This document shows positions 7,554-17,369 of a stretch of DNA of 64,000 nucleotides, one piece after another. The translations under genes were made by a program, and so were the position numbers. Every line of letters begins with the position of its first letter. Positions within the stretch are counted from its first letter, which is position 1. The stretch is from positions 100,120 to 164,119 of the forward strand of contig NZ_CANNFF010000009.1 of assembly GCF_947503855.1 (NCBI RefSeq). Reading direction: 5' to 3'. The notes below the pieces were generated by a model. That model did not search any database. It saw nothing but the letters and a program-made list of their open reading frames with translations, and was not told where the DNA came from. Source of the DNA: an uncultured Polaribacter sp. (lineage in GTDB: Bacteria; Bacteroidota; Bacteroidia; Flavobacteriales; Flavobacteriaceae).

Positions 7554-10208
7554 TTAATTATTAATTGTCCAAGAAATGTAATATTGAGAACCTATTGCTC
7601 CAATACCAGGAGCACTTAAATATTCTTGACCGGTTAAATTTGCTCCACCAATTTTAAAAATAGATTTTATGGATGGTACAGCATAATTAATCTGTGCATC
7701 TAGTACCAATCTTTCACCTATCATAGCATCTACAAATGTAGATTCCCATAAAAATTCATTTTGCCATCTTGCATTAAAATTAAATCCAAAATTTTCGAAT
7801 AGGTTGGTATGACCAAACTGTAATTTAATTTTATGTTCTGGTGTGTTAAACCCTGCTTCAAAACTTGGGTCTGATGCTTGATCAAAATCAAACTTTGCAT
7901 ACGTATAATTTACACCTAAATCAAATCCTTTTAAAACCTTTGTATTTAAACCAATAGTAGCTCCATAAGAATTAATGTCAACACCTGTGTTTGTATATAC
8001 TTGAGCTACTTTAAAAGCATTATCTGTACCACGCACAAACACATTTTTATTAGCAATAAAATCTTCATATTGATTGTAATAAATACTTAAATCTACGCTA
8101 ACTCTATTAGCGTTTCCTGTATTAACTAAACCTCTATAACCTACTTCAAAAGCAGTTACTTTTTCTGGTTTCACTAGGTCTATGTCTGCTGCTACAGTTC
8201 CTCCACTTTCAATAGTAAAAGAATTTTGGTATGCGTCTCTAATACTTATAGATTGTGTTCCTCCATTTTCATCTAAATACTGAATACTTTTATCTAAATT
8301 GTCTGGAGCAGAACCAACCAATATCGCATTTCCTACATCTAAGCCAATGTATTGATCTTGTGTTGTTGGGTTTCTAAAACCTGTTTGAAAAGAAGCTCTA
8401 AAGTTTTGATTCTTATTTTCTCCAGCTGCATAAGCTAAAGAAACTCTTGGAGAGAAATTACCATCAAAGTTTTGTGCTTTGTCATAACGTACAGAAGCTG
8501 TAACTTTTAAACGGTCTTCTTCTAAAAAGTTTTTTTGTGCTTGTGTATACACACCATACTCATCATAGTTAATAGGACCATCAGCATCTGTAAATATATT
8601 TCCAAAAGAGTTTAAAGAGTATCTTCTGTAAGAACCACCCACCTGAATTTCTGCAAAATCTATAAGATCTCTAAAATTATAGTTTACATCAGAATGATAT
8701 AGTTTGGTTTGATCTCTAAATTTTGCTCCTGTTAATAAGTTTGGATCTGAAGTTACTTTGTCTAAAGCTCTTTCGAATTCTGGAGTCCCAGGCTCTAAAC
8801 GGTTTCTGTCTGCAAAACGTCTTGCTTCTTCATGAGAACCTGTAACTAAATAAGTACCTGCGTATTCTGTAAACCAATTTTGGTCTGAACTCCAGGCTCT
8901 ATTAACATTTAATGCAGCAAATAATGTATTATAAGAATCTCCAGCATCTTCACTTGTAATATATCCTCTTACAAAAAAGTTTTTAGCTTTTACTTCTAAT
9001 TTATGTTGTTGTAAGAAAAAGTTTTTAATACTATATTTTTGACCTCCTAAATATTGTGTAGTACCTGTACCTACTTTAGAGTTCCAAATTATTTCTAATC
9101 TATCATCACCAAAAGGACGATAATTAAGAGAGCCTCCAAACTTTACACTTTCTACACCATAATCCATTAAATCTCTTTCGTTATAACCTGTTCTGCTTAC
9201 TCTACCAATTGCACCACCTAAATCAGTTGCTGCTACATCTCCATAAACATTTACACCATTAAAATCGTTAACTGAGTTTCTATCTCCAGGGGCTAAAACA
9301 GCCCCTCTTAAACCTCCTACAGTATTTCTGTAATCAGTTGCAAACCAATCTGTTCCATTCATAACAGAAAGTGTTGCTTTTGCAGCAAATTTTTCTGAAA
9401 AAGCATATGCCATTCTAATATTAAAGTCTGTAAACTCATTATTTCCTCCTGCATTCTGACTTGTAACTCCTCCTTTTAAAGAAACGCTAATTCCTTGGTC
9501 ATCAAAAGGACTTCTACTTGTCATAAACATAATACCATTAAAAGCGTTTGCACCATATAATGCAGAGGCTGCTCCTGGTAATAATTCTACAGTATTTACG
9601 TCTAATTCAGACATCCCTAAAAGGTTACCAATTGCAAAATTTAAGGCAGGAGATGAATTATCCATACCATCTACCAATTGCATAAAACGTGTGTTGGCAA
9701 ACGTAGCAAAACCACGTGTATTTACAGATTTAAATGTTAAACTGTTTGTATTAACATCTACCCCTTTTAAGTTTTCTAAACCGTCGTAAAAAGAAGGTGC
9801 AGAAGTGTTTTTAATAGCTCTGGCATCCATTCTTTCTATAGTGACTGGAGATTCCATAATACGTTCTGGAGTTCTCGATGCAGAAACAACAATCTCATCT
9901 AAAGAAGTTTCGTTTTCTGTTAATTTTACATCAATCTTTTGACTGCTAGTTGTAATCTCAACTTTTTCCATTTTGTAACCTAAAACAGAAACCTCTATAG
10001 TAAAAGGCGGGTTATCTGTTACTTTTAAAACAAAATTTCCATCAAAATCTGTAGTTGTTCCTACAGCTTTATTTTCAATTTTAATGTTTGCTCCTGGAAG
10101 TGTTTCTCCTGTTTTAGCATCTGTAACTGTACCTTTAACAGTGGTTTGCGCAACCATTGCAAAGCTACTAAAAGCTATAAATGCAAGTAGTAAAGTCTTT
10201 TTTATCAT
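7554..10208 (-). CDS. TonB-dependent outer-membrane receptor with CarboxypepD_reg-like domain
   Basis: This 884-residue protein is a TonB-dependent transporter for energy-coupled uptake across the outer membrane. Signal peptide MIKKTLLLAFIAFSSFAMVAQ is followed by a carboxypeptidase-regulatory-like domain (about 22-105, with VKGTVTDAKTGETLPGANIKI). A TonB-box-like DEIVVSAS comes next (about 104-111), then the plug domain (TRGFATFANTRFMQLVDG, ASALYGANAFNGI) and a C-terminal beta barrel. It lacks a neighbouring SusD and instead precedes an SGNH lipoprotein, so it is not a classic SusCD polysaccharide locus. The substrate is unknown; lipid or ester-containing ligands are a guess from the neighbour. 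Confidence 0.93.
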   Translation of the reverse strand: MIKKTLLLAFIAFSSFAMVAQTTVKGTVTDAKTGETLPGANIKIENKAVGTTTDFDGNFVLKVTDNPPFTIEVSVLGYKMEKVEITTSSQKIDVKLTENETSLDEIVVSASRTPERIMESPVTIERMDARAIKNTSAPSFYDGLENLKGVDVNTNSLTFKSVNTRGFATFANTRFMQLVDGMDNSSPALNFAIGNLLGMSELDVNTVELLPGAASALYGANAFNGIMFMTSRSPFDDQGISVSLKGGVTSQNAGGNNEFTDFNIRMAYAFSEKFAAKATLSVMNGTDWFATDYRNTVGGLRGAVLAPGDRNSVNDFNGVNVYGDVAATDLGGAIGRVSRTGYNERDLMDYGVESVKFGGSLNYRPFGDDRLEIIWNSKVGTGTTQYLGGQKYSIKNFFLQQHKLEVKAKNFFVRGYITSEDAGDSYNTLFAALNVNRAWSSDQNWFTEYAGTYLVTGSHEEARRFADRNRLEPGTPEFERALDKVTSDPNLLTGAKFRDQTKLYHSDVNYNFRDLIDFAEIQVGGSYRRYSLNSFGNIFTDADGPINYDEYGVYTQAQKNFLEEDRLKVTASVRYDKAQNFDGNFSPRVSLAYAAGENKNQNFRASFQTGFRNPTTQDQYIGLDVGNAILVGSAPDNLDKSIQYLDENGGTQSISIRDAYQNSFTIESGGTVAADIDLVKPEKVTAFEVGYRGLVNTGNANRVSVDLSIYYNQYEDFIANKNVFVRGTDNAFKVAQVYTNTGVDINSYGATIGLNTKVLKGFDLGVNYTYAKFDFDQASDPSFEAGFNTPEHKIKLQFGHTNLFENFGFNFNARWQNEFLWESTFVDAMIGERLVLDAQINYAVPSIKSIFKIGGANLTGQEYLSAPGIGAIGSQYYISWTINN

Positions 10209-10371
10209 AATTTGAATTAATTTGTTAACTAGATTGCAAAATACAATTTTTTTTGAATTATTGATTATTACACAAGTTATTTTATGATTTTAATAAAAAA
10301 ATAGCACTTATTTTTAAGTAATGAAGATGAATTATGATACCAAAACCTTAATTTATAAGTAATTTGTGTTG

Positions 10372-10379
10372 TACATTTG
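10372..10379 (+). promoter_or_regulatory. Putative ribF promoter, -7 box
   Basis: TACATTTG fits TAnnTTTG and ends 22 bases before the TTG start of ribF. A -33 TTG is not evident at normal spacing. Confidence 0.45.
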
Positions 10380-10401
10380 TAACTAGAAAAAGCGACTTTT
10401 T

Positions 10402-11334
10402 TTGAAAACAATAATTGATATTTCTAACTTTATAACCGAAGAAAAAACATTTGTTACTATTGGTACTTTTGATGGTGTACATTATGGGCATCAAAAGATT
10501 TTAGAAAAATTAATTTTAGAAGCTAAAAAGACTGGTAAAAAGTCGGTATTACTTACGTTTTTTCCTCATCCAAGAATGGTGTTGCAGAAAGGTGCTTCAA
10601 TAGAATTGATAAACACCATTACCGAACGCGAAAAACTACTAAAAAAAACAGGGTTAGACTACTTAATTATTCATCCTTTTAGTAGAGAGTTTTCTAGAAC
10701 TACTGCCCTAGAATTTGTTAGAGATATTTTGGTAAATAAATTTAATATTTCGAAATTAATTATTGGTTACGACCATCATTTTGGTAAAAATAGAGAAGGA
10801 AACATACAGCAATTAACAGAATATAGCTATTTATATGATTTTACAGTAGAAGAAATACCAGCTCAAGATGTAGATGATGTTTCTGTAAGCTCTACAAAAA
10901 TTAGGCATGCTTTGCATGCTGGTAATTTAAAAACTGCAAACAGGTATTTAGGGTACAATTTTATGCTGAATGGTGTTGTGGTAAATGGTAAAAAACTAGG
11001 TGGTAAAATTGGTTACCCAACTGCGAATATTAGCATAGAAGAAGATTATAAACTCATCCCAAAAACGGGTGTATATGTTGTAAAAGCTACCATAAATAAA
11101 AATAGTGTTTTTGGAATGATGAATATAGGAAACAGACCTACTGTAAATGGTAATTATCAAACCATAGAAGTGCATTTTTTTGATTTTAATCAAGATTTAT
11201 ACGGAAAAAAACTAACCATAGAATTAATGTATTTTTTAAGAAACGAAGAAAAATTTGATTCTTTAGATGCATTAATTCATCAACTTAAAGAAGACGAAAA
11301 AATGGCAAAAAACTATATTTTAAATACCCCATAA
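10402..11334 (+). CDS. ribF: Bifunctional riboflavin kinase / FAD synthetase
   Basis: RibF phosphorylates riboflavin to FMN and adenylylates FMN to FAD. The N-terminal FAD synthetase nucleotidyltransferase domain shows TIGTFDGVHYGHQKIL (about residues 19-34) and a later SSTKIRHAL. The C-terminal riboflavin kinase domain (about 183-305) shows GKIGYPTANI and GVYVV, with NIGNRPT. The start is TTG at 10402: an in-frame TAG at 10384-10386 excludes extension, and the first residues (MKTIIDISNF) fit the family. The length of 310 is normal. It is divergent from the TonB receptor gene and followed by serS. Confidence 0.96.
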   Translation: MKTIIDISNFITEEKTFVTIGTFDGVHYGHQKILEKLILEAKKTGKKSVLLTFFPHPRMVLQKGASIELINTITEREKLLKKTGLDYLIIHPFSREFSRTTALEFVRDILVNKFNISKLIIGYDHHFGKNREGNIQQLTEYSYLYDFTVEEIPAQDVDDVSVSSTKIRHALHAGNLKTANRYLGYNFMLNGVVVNGKKLGGKIGYPTANISIEEDYKLIPKTGVYVVKATINKNSVFGMMNIGNRPTVNGNYQTIEVHFFDFNQDLYGKKLTIELMYFLRNEEKFDSLDALIHQLKEDEKMAKNYILNTP

Positions 11335-11372
11335 ATTTTAGTTGATTAAAGGTTTTTTTGTGGTACAAATTA

Positions 11373-11380
11373 TATATTTG
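11373..11380 (+). promoter_or_regulatory. Putative serS promoter, -7 box
   Basis: TATATTTG matches TAnnTTTG and lies 20 bases before the serS ATG. The -33 element is unclear. Confidence 0.45.
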
Positions 11381-11400
11381 CATTCTCAAATTCTTACAAA

Positions 11401-12675
11401 ATGTTACAAGTACAATTTATTAGAGAACATAAAGAAACTGTCTTAGCGGGTTTGGCAAAACGTAATTTTGCAAATGCAGAAAGCATTGTAGAACAAGTTT
11501 TAAGTACAGACGAAAATAGAAGAGCTACACAGGTTGCTTTAGACACTGTTTTGGCAGAATCTAATACCTTATCTAAACAAATTGGTGGTCTTTTTAAATC
11601 TGGAGAAGTACAAAAGGCGAACATTTTAAAAGAAAAAACAAGCAAATTAAAAGATGAATCTAAAGCCTTAACAGAAAAGTTAACAGGTTTATCTGAGGAA
11701 CTACAACAGTTGTTGTACCAAATACCAAATGTGCCACATGCCTCTGTAAAAGCAGGGAGTTCAGAAGATGATAATGAAGAAATTTTTAAAGAAGGTATTA
11801 TTCCAGATTTAGGCGAAAATGCTTTACCTCATTGGGAATTGGCAAAAAAATACGACATTATAGATTTCGAATTAGGTAATAAAATTACTGGGGCTGGTTT
11901 TCCTGTATATAAAGGAAAAGGAGCGAGATTGCAACGTGCTTTAATTAATTATTTTTTAGATAAAAATATAGAAGCTGGTTATAAAGAATATCAAGTACCT
12001 CATTTGGTAAATACAGATTCTGCAACAGCTACCGGACAATTGCCAGATAAAGATGGGCAAATGTACCATGCAACCCAAGACGATTTGTATTTAATTCCAA
12101 CAGCAGAAGTGCCAATTACCAATATGTTTCGTGGTAATTTAGTACAAGAGACCGATTTTCCAATTACAGCAACTGGTTACACACCTTGTTTTAGAAGAGA
12201 AGCGGGTAGTTATGGGGCGCATGTTAGAGGTTTAAACAGGTTACATCAATTTGATAAAGTAGAAATTGTAAGAATAGAGCATCCAGAAAAATCATATCAT
12301 GCTTTAAATGATATGATAGAACACATTAAAAATATTTTAAGAGAATTAAAATTACCATACAGAATTTTACGTTTGTGTGGTGGAGATACTGGTTTTACAG
12401 CTGCTTTAACATTTGATTTCGAATTATTTTCTACAGCACAAAATAGATGGTTGGAAATTAGTTCTGCTTCAAATTTTGAAACTTTTCAAGCAAATCGATT
12501 AAAATTACGCTTTAAAAATAAAGAAGGTAAAAGTGAATTGGCACACACTTTAAATGGCAGTTCTTTGGCTTTACCACGTGTGTTAGCAGGTATTCTAGAG
12601 AATTATCAAACTCAAGATGGTATTAAAATACCAGATGTATTAGTACCTTATTGTGGGTTTAAAACTATTAGTTAA
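11401..12675 (+). CDS. serS: Seryl-tRNA synthetase
   Basis: SerS is a class II aminoacyl-tRNA synthetase that charges tRNA-Ser (and tRNA-Sec where present). The N-terminal coiled-coil arm that contacts the tRNA long variable arm spans about residues 25-105. The catalytic core shows the class II motifs: motif 2 around TPCFRREAGSYG and HVRGLNRLHQFDKVE, and motif 3 around LNGSSLALPRVLAGILEN. The 424-residue length is normal. It follows ribF by 66 bases with its own -7 box. Confidence 0.97.
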   Translation: MLQVQFIREHKETVLAGLAKRNFANAESIVEQVLSTDENRRATQVALDTVLAESNTLSKQIGGLFKSGEVQKANILKEKTSKLKDESKALTEKLTGLSEELQQLLYQIPNVPHASVKAGSSEDDNEEIFKEGIIPDLGENALPHWELAKKYDIIDFELGNKITGAGFPVYKGKGARLQRALINYFLDKNIEAGYKEYQVPHLVNTDSATATGQLPDKDGQMYHATQDDLYLIPTAEVPITNMFRGNLVQETDFPITATGYTPCFRREAGSYGAHVRGLNRLHQFDKVEIVRIEHPEKSYHALNDMIEHIKNILRELKLPYRILRLCGGDTGFTAALTFDFELFSTAQNRWLEISSASNFETFQANRLKLRFKNKEGKSELAHTLNGSSLALPRVLAGILENYQTQDGIKIPDVLVPYCGFKTIS

Positions 12676-12727
12676 TAGTTTTTAGTAAATATTTTTTTAA
12701 CAAAAACCAGAAACCATCGATCAAATA

Positions 12728-12874
12728 CTAATTAGCAATTACCGCAACCATTAGCCTTTTGTATTTATTCATTTCTACTAAGGCATGTAAGTAAGCAGAT
12801 ATTTGTCCGTTTTTCATAAACTTTATAGAGTTTTGTTTTGCGATTTCGTATTGTTTAGAAAATGTATTCATCAT
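12728..12874 (-). CDS. Small conserved-looking protein, 48 aa
   Basis: A 48-residue minus-strand ORF begins with tandem ATGs (12874, 12871) and ends at TAG 12728-12730. The product starts MMNTFSKQYEIAKQ and ends MNKYKRLMVAVIAN. It is amphipathic, lysine-rich, and has no signal peptide or membrane segment. It sits alone between serS and the TPR gene, antisense to neither. The clean protein-like composition and my recollection of similar short flavobacterial proteins support a real gene, but no function is known. Homologues of the same length in related genomes would confirm it. Confidence 0.6.
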   Translation of the reverse strand: MMNTFSKQYEIAKQNSIKFMKNGQISAYLHALVEMNKYKRLMVAVIAN

Positions 12875-12996
12875 ATTAAAATTTGATTGGTTATTTATCC
12901 TAAAGACAATTTTTATGCCAAATTGTTACAAAAAGAAAGTAAAATAGCTTTGGTTTACTAAAAAAATAACATTTAGGTTGATTATATTTGAAGACA

Positions 12997-14805
12997 ATGA
13001 AAAAAGTAATTTTTCTTCTTTTAGTTACAATTAGTACTATAAGCAACGCACAACGAAATGAAGCTCAGAATGATTATCTGCTTGCAGAAAATTATTATAG
13101 AGAAGGTGCCTACGAAAAAGCAACTCAGATTTACAAAAAATTATATGATTCTAGTCCTTTTAATACCAGCTATCTAGGTCGGTTGATAAATTGTTACCAA
13201 GAAACAGCGCAATTTTTAAAAGCAGAAACACTTTTAAAAAACAGAATAAAAGCAGACAATAGCCAAATATATTTGTACGTGTATTTTGGGTATAATTTCG
13301 AGAAACAAGGCAACAAAGAAAAAGCAACAGAAAACTATAATTTAGCTATAGAAGGATTAAAAAAAACACCTTCTTATGGGGGTTTAATTGGGCGCTTGTT
13401 TAAAGATTACAATCAGTTAGATAATGCAATTTTAGCTTACCAAAAAGCTATGGATGTCAATAAAAATAGAAACTATAGTTTTCAAATAGCACAGATTTAC
13501 GGAGAAAAGGGCGAGTTTAAGCAAATGTTTGAGTCTTACATAGATTTGGTAGATAAAAACGAACAATATTTTAGCCTTATACAAAGATATACCAGCAAAT
13601 ACATTACAGACGATTCTGAAAATGAAAACAACATCCTTTTTAAAAAAACACTCTTAAAAAAATCATTAAGCAAGCCTAAAGATGTTTGGAATATTCTACT
13701 AAGTTGGTTGTTTACACAACAAAAAAATTACACAAAAGCATTACTGCAAGAAAAAGCTTTGTATCAAAGAAAACAAGAAAGTTTAACCTCTATTTTTACT
13801 TTAGGTAAAATTGCTTTTGAGAACCAAGCTTATGATGCTTCTAAAGAATGTTTTGCTTTTATTTTAGAAAAGTCAGCCACTAATAGCCAAATTATTAACG
13901 CCAATTTATACCTTGCTAAAATTGCAGTTGCAACAAAAGATCCAAAAACAAAAGCGTTTTTTAATAGCCTTTTCGAAACTTTTGGTAAAAACACCTTAAC
14001 CATAAAATTACAAGTAGAATATGCTGATTTTTTAACTTTCTCTAAAAACCAAGCCAACCAAGCCAATGCTGTTTTAGAAGAAGCACTTTCTTATGCAAAC
14101 TCTAAATTTGACAAAGCTAGAATTACATTAAAATTAGGTGATGTTTTAGTGTTTACAAATAAGTTTAATAAAGCATTAATTTATTTTTCGCAAATTCAAA
14201 CACTACTAAAAAACCATCAACTTGGGCATGAAGCACGTTTTAAAGTAGCACAAACTAGTTATTTTAAAGGAGATTTTGATTGGGCAAAAGCACAATTAAA
14301 AGTACTTAAAAGTTCTACAACACAACTAATTGCCAACGATGCTGTAAACTTATTCTTAAAAATTTCCGACAACGAACCTGTAGACTCAATTCCTTCGGGT
14401 TTAAAACAATTGGCAAAAGCAGAATTGCTTGCTTTTCAAAATAAAGATAATGAAGCTTTGGCGGAATTAAACAACTTAATTTCTTCTAAAGATATTTTAA
14501 TAAACGGACTCATACCAGGCGAAGTAATTTACGATGACGTGTATTTTTTTAGAGCAAAATTATTTATCAAACAAAAAAAATATGCGGCTGCCATTTCAGA
14601 TTTAGAAAAAATTGTTGCTGCAGATAATCAAGGTTTTTTAACAGATGATGTCTATTTTATGATGGCAGAAATTTATAAGAATTATTTAAATGATATAGAA
14701 AAAGCCAAAAAATATTATCAAAAAATTATCTTTGAACAAACTTCTAGTATTTATTTGGTAGATGCCAGAAAAAACTTTAGAAAACTAAGAGGAGATACTA
14801 TTTAG
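12997..14805 (+). CDS. Exported tetratricopeptide repeat protein
   Basis: This is a roughly 602-residue periplasmic TPR protein. A TTG lies three codons upstream (12988), but the ATG at 12997 gives a clean signal peptide, MKKVIFLLLVTISTISNAQ. Several TPR-like helical pairs follow: NDYLLAENYYREGAYEKATQIYKKLY early, DNAILAYQKAMDVNKN near the middle, and EKAKKYYQKIIFEQTSSIYLVDARKNF at the end. TPR arrays of this kind mediate protein-protein contacts; no partner can be named. It precedes the DUF4286-rsmA-mgtE group, an order I associate with flavobacteria. Confidence 0.85.
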   Translation: MKKVIFLLLVTISTISNAQRNEAQNDYLLAENYYREGAYEKATQIYKKLYDSSPFNTSYLGRLINCYQETAQFLKAETLLKNRIKADNSQIYLYVYFGYNFEKQGNKEKATENYNLAIEGLKKTPSYGGLIGRLFKDYNQLDNAILAYQKAMDVNKNRNYSFQIAQIYGEKGEFKQMFESYIDLVDKNEQYFSLIQRYTSKYITDDSENENNILFKKTLLKKSLSKPKDVWNILLSWLFTQQKNYTKALLQEKALYQRKQESLTSIFTLGKIAFENQAYDASKECFAFILEKSATNSQIINANLYLAKIAVATKDPKTKAFFNSLFETFGKNTLTIKLQVEYADFLTFSKNQANQANAVLEEALSYANSKFDKARITLKLGDVLVFTNKFNKALIYFSQIQTLLKNHQLGHEARFKVAQTSYFKGDFDWAKAQLKVLKSSTTQLIANDAVNLFLKISDNEPVDSIPSGLKQLAKAELLAFQNKDNEALAELNNLISSKDILINGLIPGEVIYDDVYFFRAKLFIKQKKYAAAISDLEKIVAADNQGFLTDDVYFMMAEIYKNYLNDIEKAKKYYQKIIFEQTSSIYLVDARKNFRKLRGDTI

Positions 14806-14816
14806 ATGACAGTTGT

Positions 14817-14877
14817 AGTGATTAGTCTTTAGAAAGACACCTAAAAACTACCGTCTAAAAACCAAAGACTAATAACT
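14817..14877. repeat. Imperfect inverted repeat in TPR-DUF4286 spacer
   Basis: The arms AGTGATTAGTCTTT (14817-14830) and AAAGACTAATAACT (14864-14877) pair at 13 of 14 positions around a 33-base loop. There is no T run, so a terminator is not indicated. A related inverted repeat lies upstream of mutS. Confidence 0.5.
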
Positions 14878-14880
14878 ATT

Positions 14881-15210
14881 ATGTACATATACAACGTAAC
14901 TATAAATATAGATGATGCCGCCCATAATGAGTGGTTAATTTGGATAGAATCTCATATCACAGAAGTGTTAAATACAGGCAAGTTTACCAAAGCAAAACTT
15001 ACAGAAGTTTTAGTAAACGAAGAAATGGGAGGCAAAACATACTCCATTCAATACACAGCAAACACCAGAGAAGATTTAGAAGATTACTACAGAGAAGATG
15101 CAGATAATTTGCGTTTAGAAGGTTTAAAAAAATTTGCAGACAAAATGTTAGCTTTTAGAACCGAATTAAAAATTGTAAACGAGTTTTATCCAACAAACGA
15201 AAATAATTAG
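14881..15210 (+). CDS. DUF4286 family protein
   Basis: This 109-residue soluble protein begins MYIYNVTINIDDAAHNEWL, the signature opening of the Bacteroidota DUF4286 family, followed by FTKAKLTEVLVNEEMGGKTYSIQY. The domain resembles small ferredoxin-like stress-response folds (weak inference). It lies 6 bases upstream of rsmA and is probably co-transcribed with it. No biochemical role is established. Confidence 0.85.
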   Translation: MYIYNVTINIDDAAHNEWLIWIESHITEVLNTGKFTKAKLTEVLVNEEMGGKTYSIQYTANTREDLEDYYREDADNLRLEGLKKFADKMLAFRTELKIVNEFYPTNENN

Positions 15211-15216
15211 TCATTT

Positions 15217-16020
15217 ATGTCTGTAAAAGCAAAAAAACATTTAGGCCAACATTTTTTAAAAGATGAAAGTATTGCAAAAGATATTGCAGATGCTTTAACA
15301 GAAAATGGTTATAATAATGTGTTAGAAATTGGGCCAGGTATGGGTGTTTTAACCAAATATTTATTGCAAAAAACACCAAAAGTTACAGTAATGGAGCTAG
15401 ATAGAGAATCTGTAGTGTATTTAAAAGACGTTTTTCCTGTAGAACAATTAAATATAGATACCTCTGCAGAAAAATTTAAAATTATAGAGGGCGATTTTTT
15501 AAAGCAAAACTTACAAAGTATATTTATAAACCAACAAGTAGCAATTATTGGTAATTTTCCTTATAATATATCTTCTCAGATTGTATTTAAGGCCATAGAA
15601 AATAGAGCATTTGTTCCAGAGCTTTCAGGCATGTTCCAAAAAGAAGTAGCCAAAAGAATTGCAGAAAAAGAAGGCTCTAAAGTATATGGTATTTTGTCTG
15701 TATTAACCCAAGCTTTTTACGATGTAGAATATCTTTTTACAGTGCCACCTACTGTTTTTAATCCACCACCAAAAGTAGATTCTGGTGTCATTCGATGTAT
15801 CAGAAAAGAAAATTACACACTTCCTGTAGACGAAAAATTATTTTTTAGAGTCGTAAAAACAGCCTTTAACCAACGTAGAAAAATGTTGCGTTCTAGTTTA
15901 AAATCTTTTCAACTTTCGGATTCTTTAAAAGAAGACCCTATATTTGCCAAACGTCCTGAACAATTATCGGTTTCAGCATTTATTTTACTCACGCAAAAAA
16001 TAGCAGAAAATGGCATTTGA
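15217..16020 (+). CDS. rsmA: 16S rRNA (adenine1518-N6/adenine1519-N6)-dimethyltransferase
   Basis: RsmA (KsgA) dimethylates two adjacent adenines in the 3' terminal hairpin of 16S rRNA, a late 30S checkpoint. The start [19 protein letters not shown] matches the family. The SAM motif is [15 protein letters not shown] (about residues 36-50), and the catalytic motif is [14 protein letters not shown] (about 112-125). The 267-residue length is normal. Its last 11 bases overlap mgtE, which suggests translational coupling. Confidence 0.97.
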   Translation: MSVKAKKHLGQHFLKDESIAKDIADALTENGYNNVLEIGPGMGVLTKYLLQKTPKVTVMELDRESVVYLKDVFPVEQLNIDTSAEKFKIIEGDFLKQNLQSIFINQQVAIIGNFPYNISSQIVFKAIENRAFVPELSGMFQKEVAKRIAEKEGSKVYGILSVLTQAFYDVEYLFTVPPTVFNPPPKVDSGVIRCIRKENYTLPVDEKLFFRVVKTAFNQRRKMLRSSLKSFQLSDSLKEDPIFAKRPEQLSVSAFILLTQKIAENGI

Positions 16021-17359
16021 AATTACAGACGAATTTTTAGACGATCTAACAACGCTTATTGTCGAAAAAGATAATAAAGCCATAACAGCCCTATTTTCTG
16101 ATGTACATTATGCAGATATTGCAGAGGTTTTAGATGAGCTAGATTTTGATGAGGCTGTTTATATAATAAAGCTTTTAGATAGCGAAAAAACATCTGAAAT
16201 TCTTACTGAATTAGATGAAGACATTCGTGAAAAAATCTTAGAAAATCTATCTGCTCAAGAAATTGCAGACGAAGTTGAAGAAATGGATTCTGATGATGCT
16301 GCTGATATTATTGGAGAACTTTCTGAGGAACGACAACAACGGGTAATTAATGCGTTAAGTGATGATGATTTAGCTGCAGATATAAAAGAATTACTGTCTT
16401 ACGAAGACAATACAGCTGGTGCATTAATGGCAAAAGAGCTGGTAAAAGTTTACGAAACTTGGACGGTTGCTGGTTGCATGCGTAGAATTAGAGGACAAGC
16501 CAAAGAAGTTACAAGAGTACACTCTATTTATGTTGTAGATAAAAAAGAAAAATTAGTTGGTAGACTATCTTTAAAAGACTTAATTATTGCCAAATCTGAT
16601 CAAAAAATAGCAGAAATTTCGAAAAATACAGTAGATGCTGTAAATGTTTCTTTAGATGATGAAGAAGTAGCTAAAATTATGGCAAAATACGATTTAGAAG
16701 CCATACCAGTTGTAGATGATAACAACGTTTTATTAGGTAGAATTACTATTGATGATATTGTAGACGTTTTAAAAGAAGAAGCAGACAAAGATTACCAAAT
16801 GGCAGCTGGTTTAACGCAAGATGTAGATTCAGACGATAGTATTTTTCAATTGACAAAAGCACGTTTGCCTTGGCTATTTTTAGGTTTAATTGGTGGTGTA
16901 GGTGCTTTTATTATTATGGAAGGTTTTCAAGGAGTATTTACAAAATACGCTGCTTTGTTCTTTTTTACACCATTAATTGCAGCCATGGCTGGTAATGTAG
17001 GTGTACAATCATCAGCAATTATTGTACAAGGTTTGGCTAATGATGATGTAAAAGGAAGTATTAATAGCAGACTTTTAAAAGAAATGTTATTAGCGGCCTT
17101 GAACGGGTTTATTCTTTCGTTATTTTTATTTCTCTTTGTTTGGATCTATGAAGGCAAAACAGATTTAGCTTTGGCAATAGCTGTATCTCTGGTAGTTGTA
17201 ATTATTGTAGCTGGTTTAATAGGTACTTTTGTACCCTTATTTTTAAATAAAAGAGGTATAGATCCAGCCATTGCAACAGGGCCTTTTATAACGACTTCTA
17301 ATGATATTTTTGGAATCTTAATTTACTTTATGATTGCGAAAATGATTTTAGGTATTTAG
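16010..17359 (+). CDS. mgtE: Magnesium transporter MgtE
   Basis: MgtE is a dimeric inner-membrane Mg2+ channel gated by cytosolic Mg2+. The 449 residues show the N-terminal helical MgtE domain (about 20-125), two CBS domains (about 130-255, with [13 protein letters not shown] and [14 protein letters not shown]), a plug helix, and about five membrane segments from residue 283. The pore segment includes [18 protein letters not shown]. The ATG at 16010 lies inside the rsmA end (11-base overlap). Acidic residues in the N and CBS domains are abundant, as needed for Mg2+ sensing. Confidence 0.96.
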   Translation: MAFEITDEFLDDLTTLIVEKDNKAITALFSDVHYADIAEVLDELDFDEAVYIIKLLDSEKTSEILTELDEDIREKILENLSAQEIADEVEEMDSDDAADIIGELSEERQQRVINALSDDDLAADIKELLSYEDNTAGALMAKELVKVYETWTVAGCMRRIRGQAKEVTRVHSIYVVDKKEKLVGRLSLKDLIIAKSDQKIAEISKNTVDAVNVSLDDEEVAKIMAKYDLEAIPVVDDNNVLLGRITIDDIVDVLKEEADKDYQMAAGLTQDVDSDDSIFQLTKARLPWLFLGLIGGVGAFIIMEGFQGVFTKYAALFFFTPLIAAMAGNVGVQSSAIIVQGLANDDVKGSINSRLLKEMLLAALNGFILSLFLFLFVWIYEGKTDLALAIAVSLVVVIIVAGLIGTFVPLFLNKRGIDPAIATGPFITTSNDIFGILIYFMIAKMILGI

Positions 17360-17369
17360 GTTTTAGAAG

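Noticed and set aside
11394..11645. 83-aa minus-strand ORF opposite the serS start
   Set aside because: Antisense to the conserved serS coiled-coil arm, with no family features.
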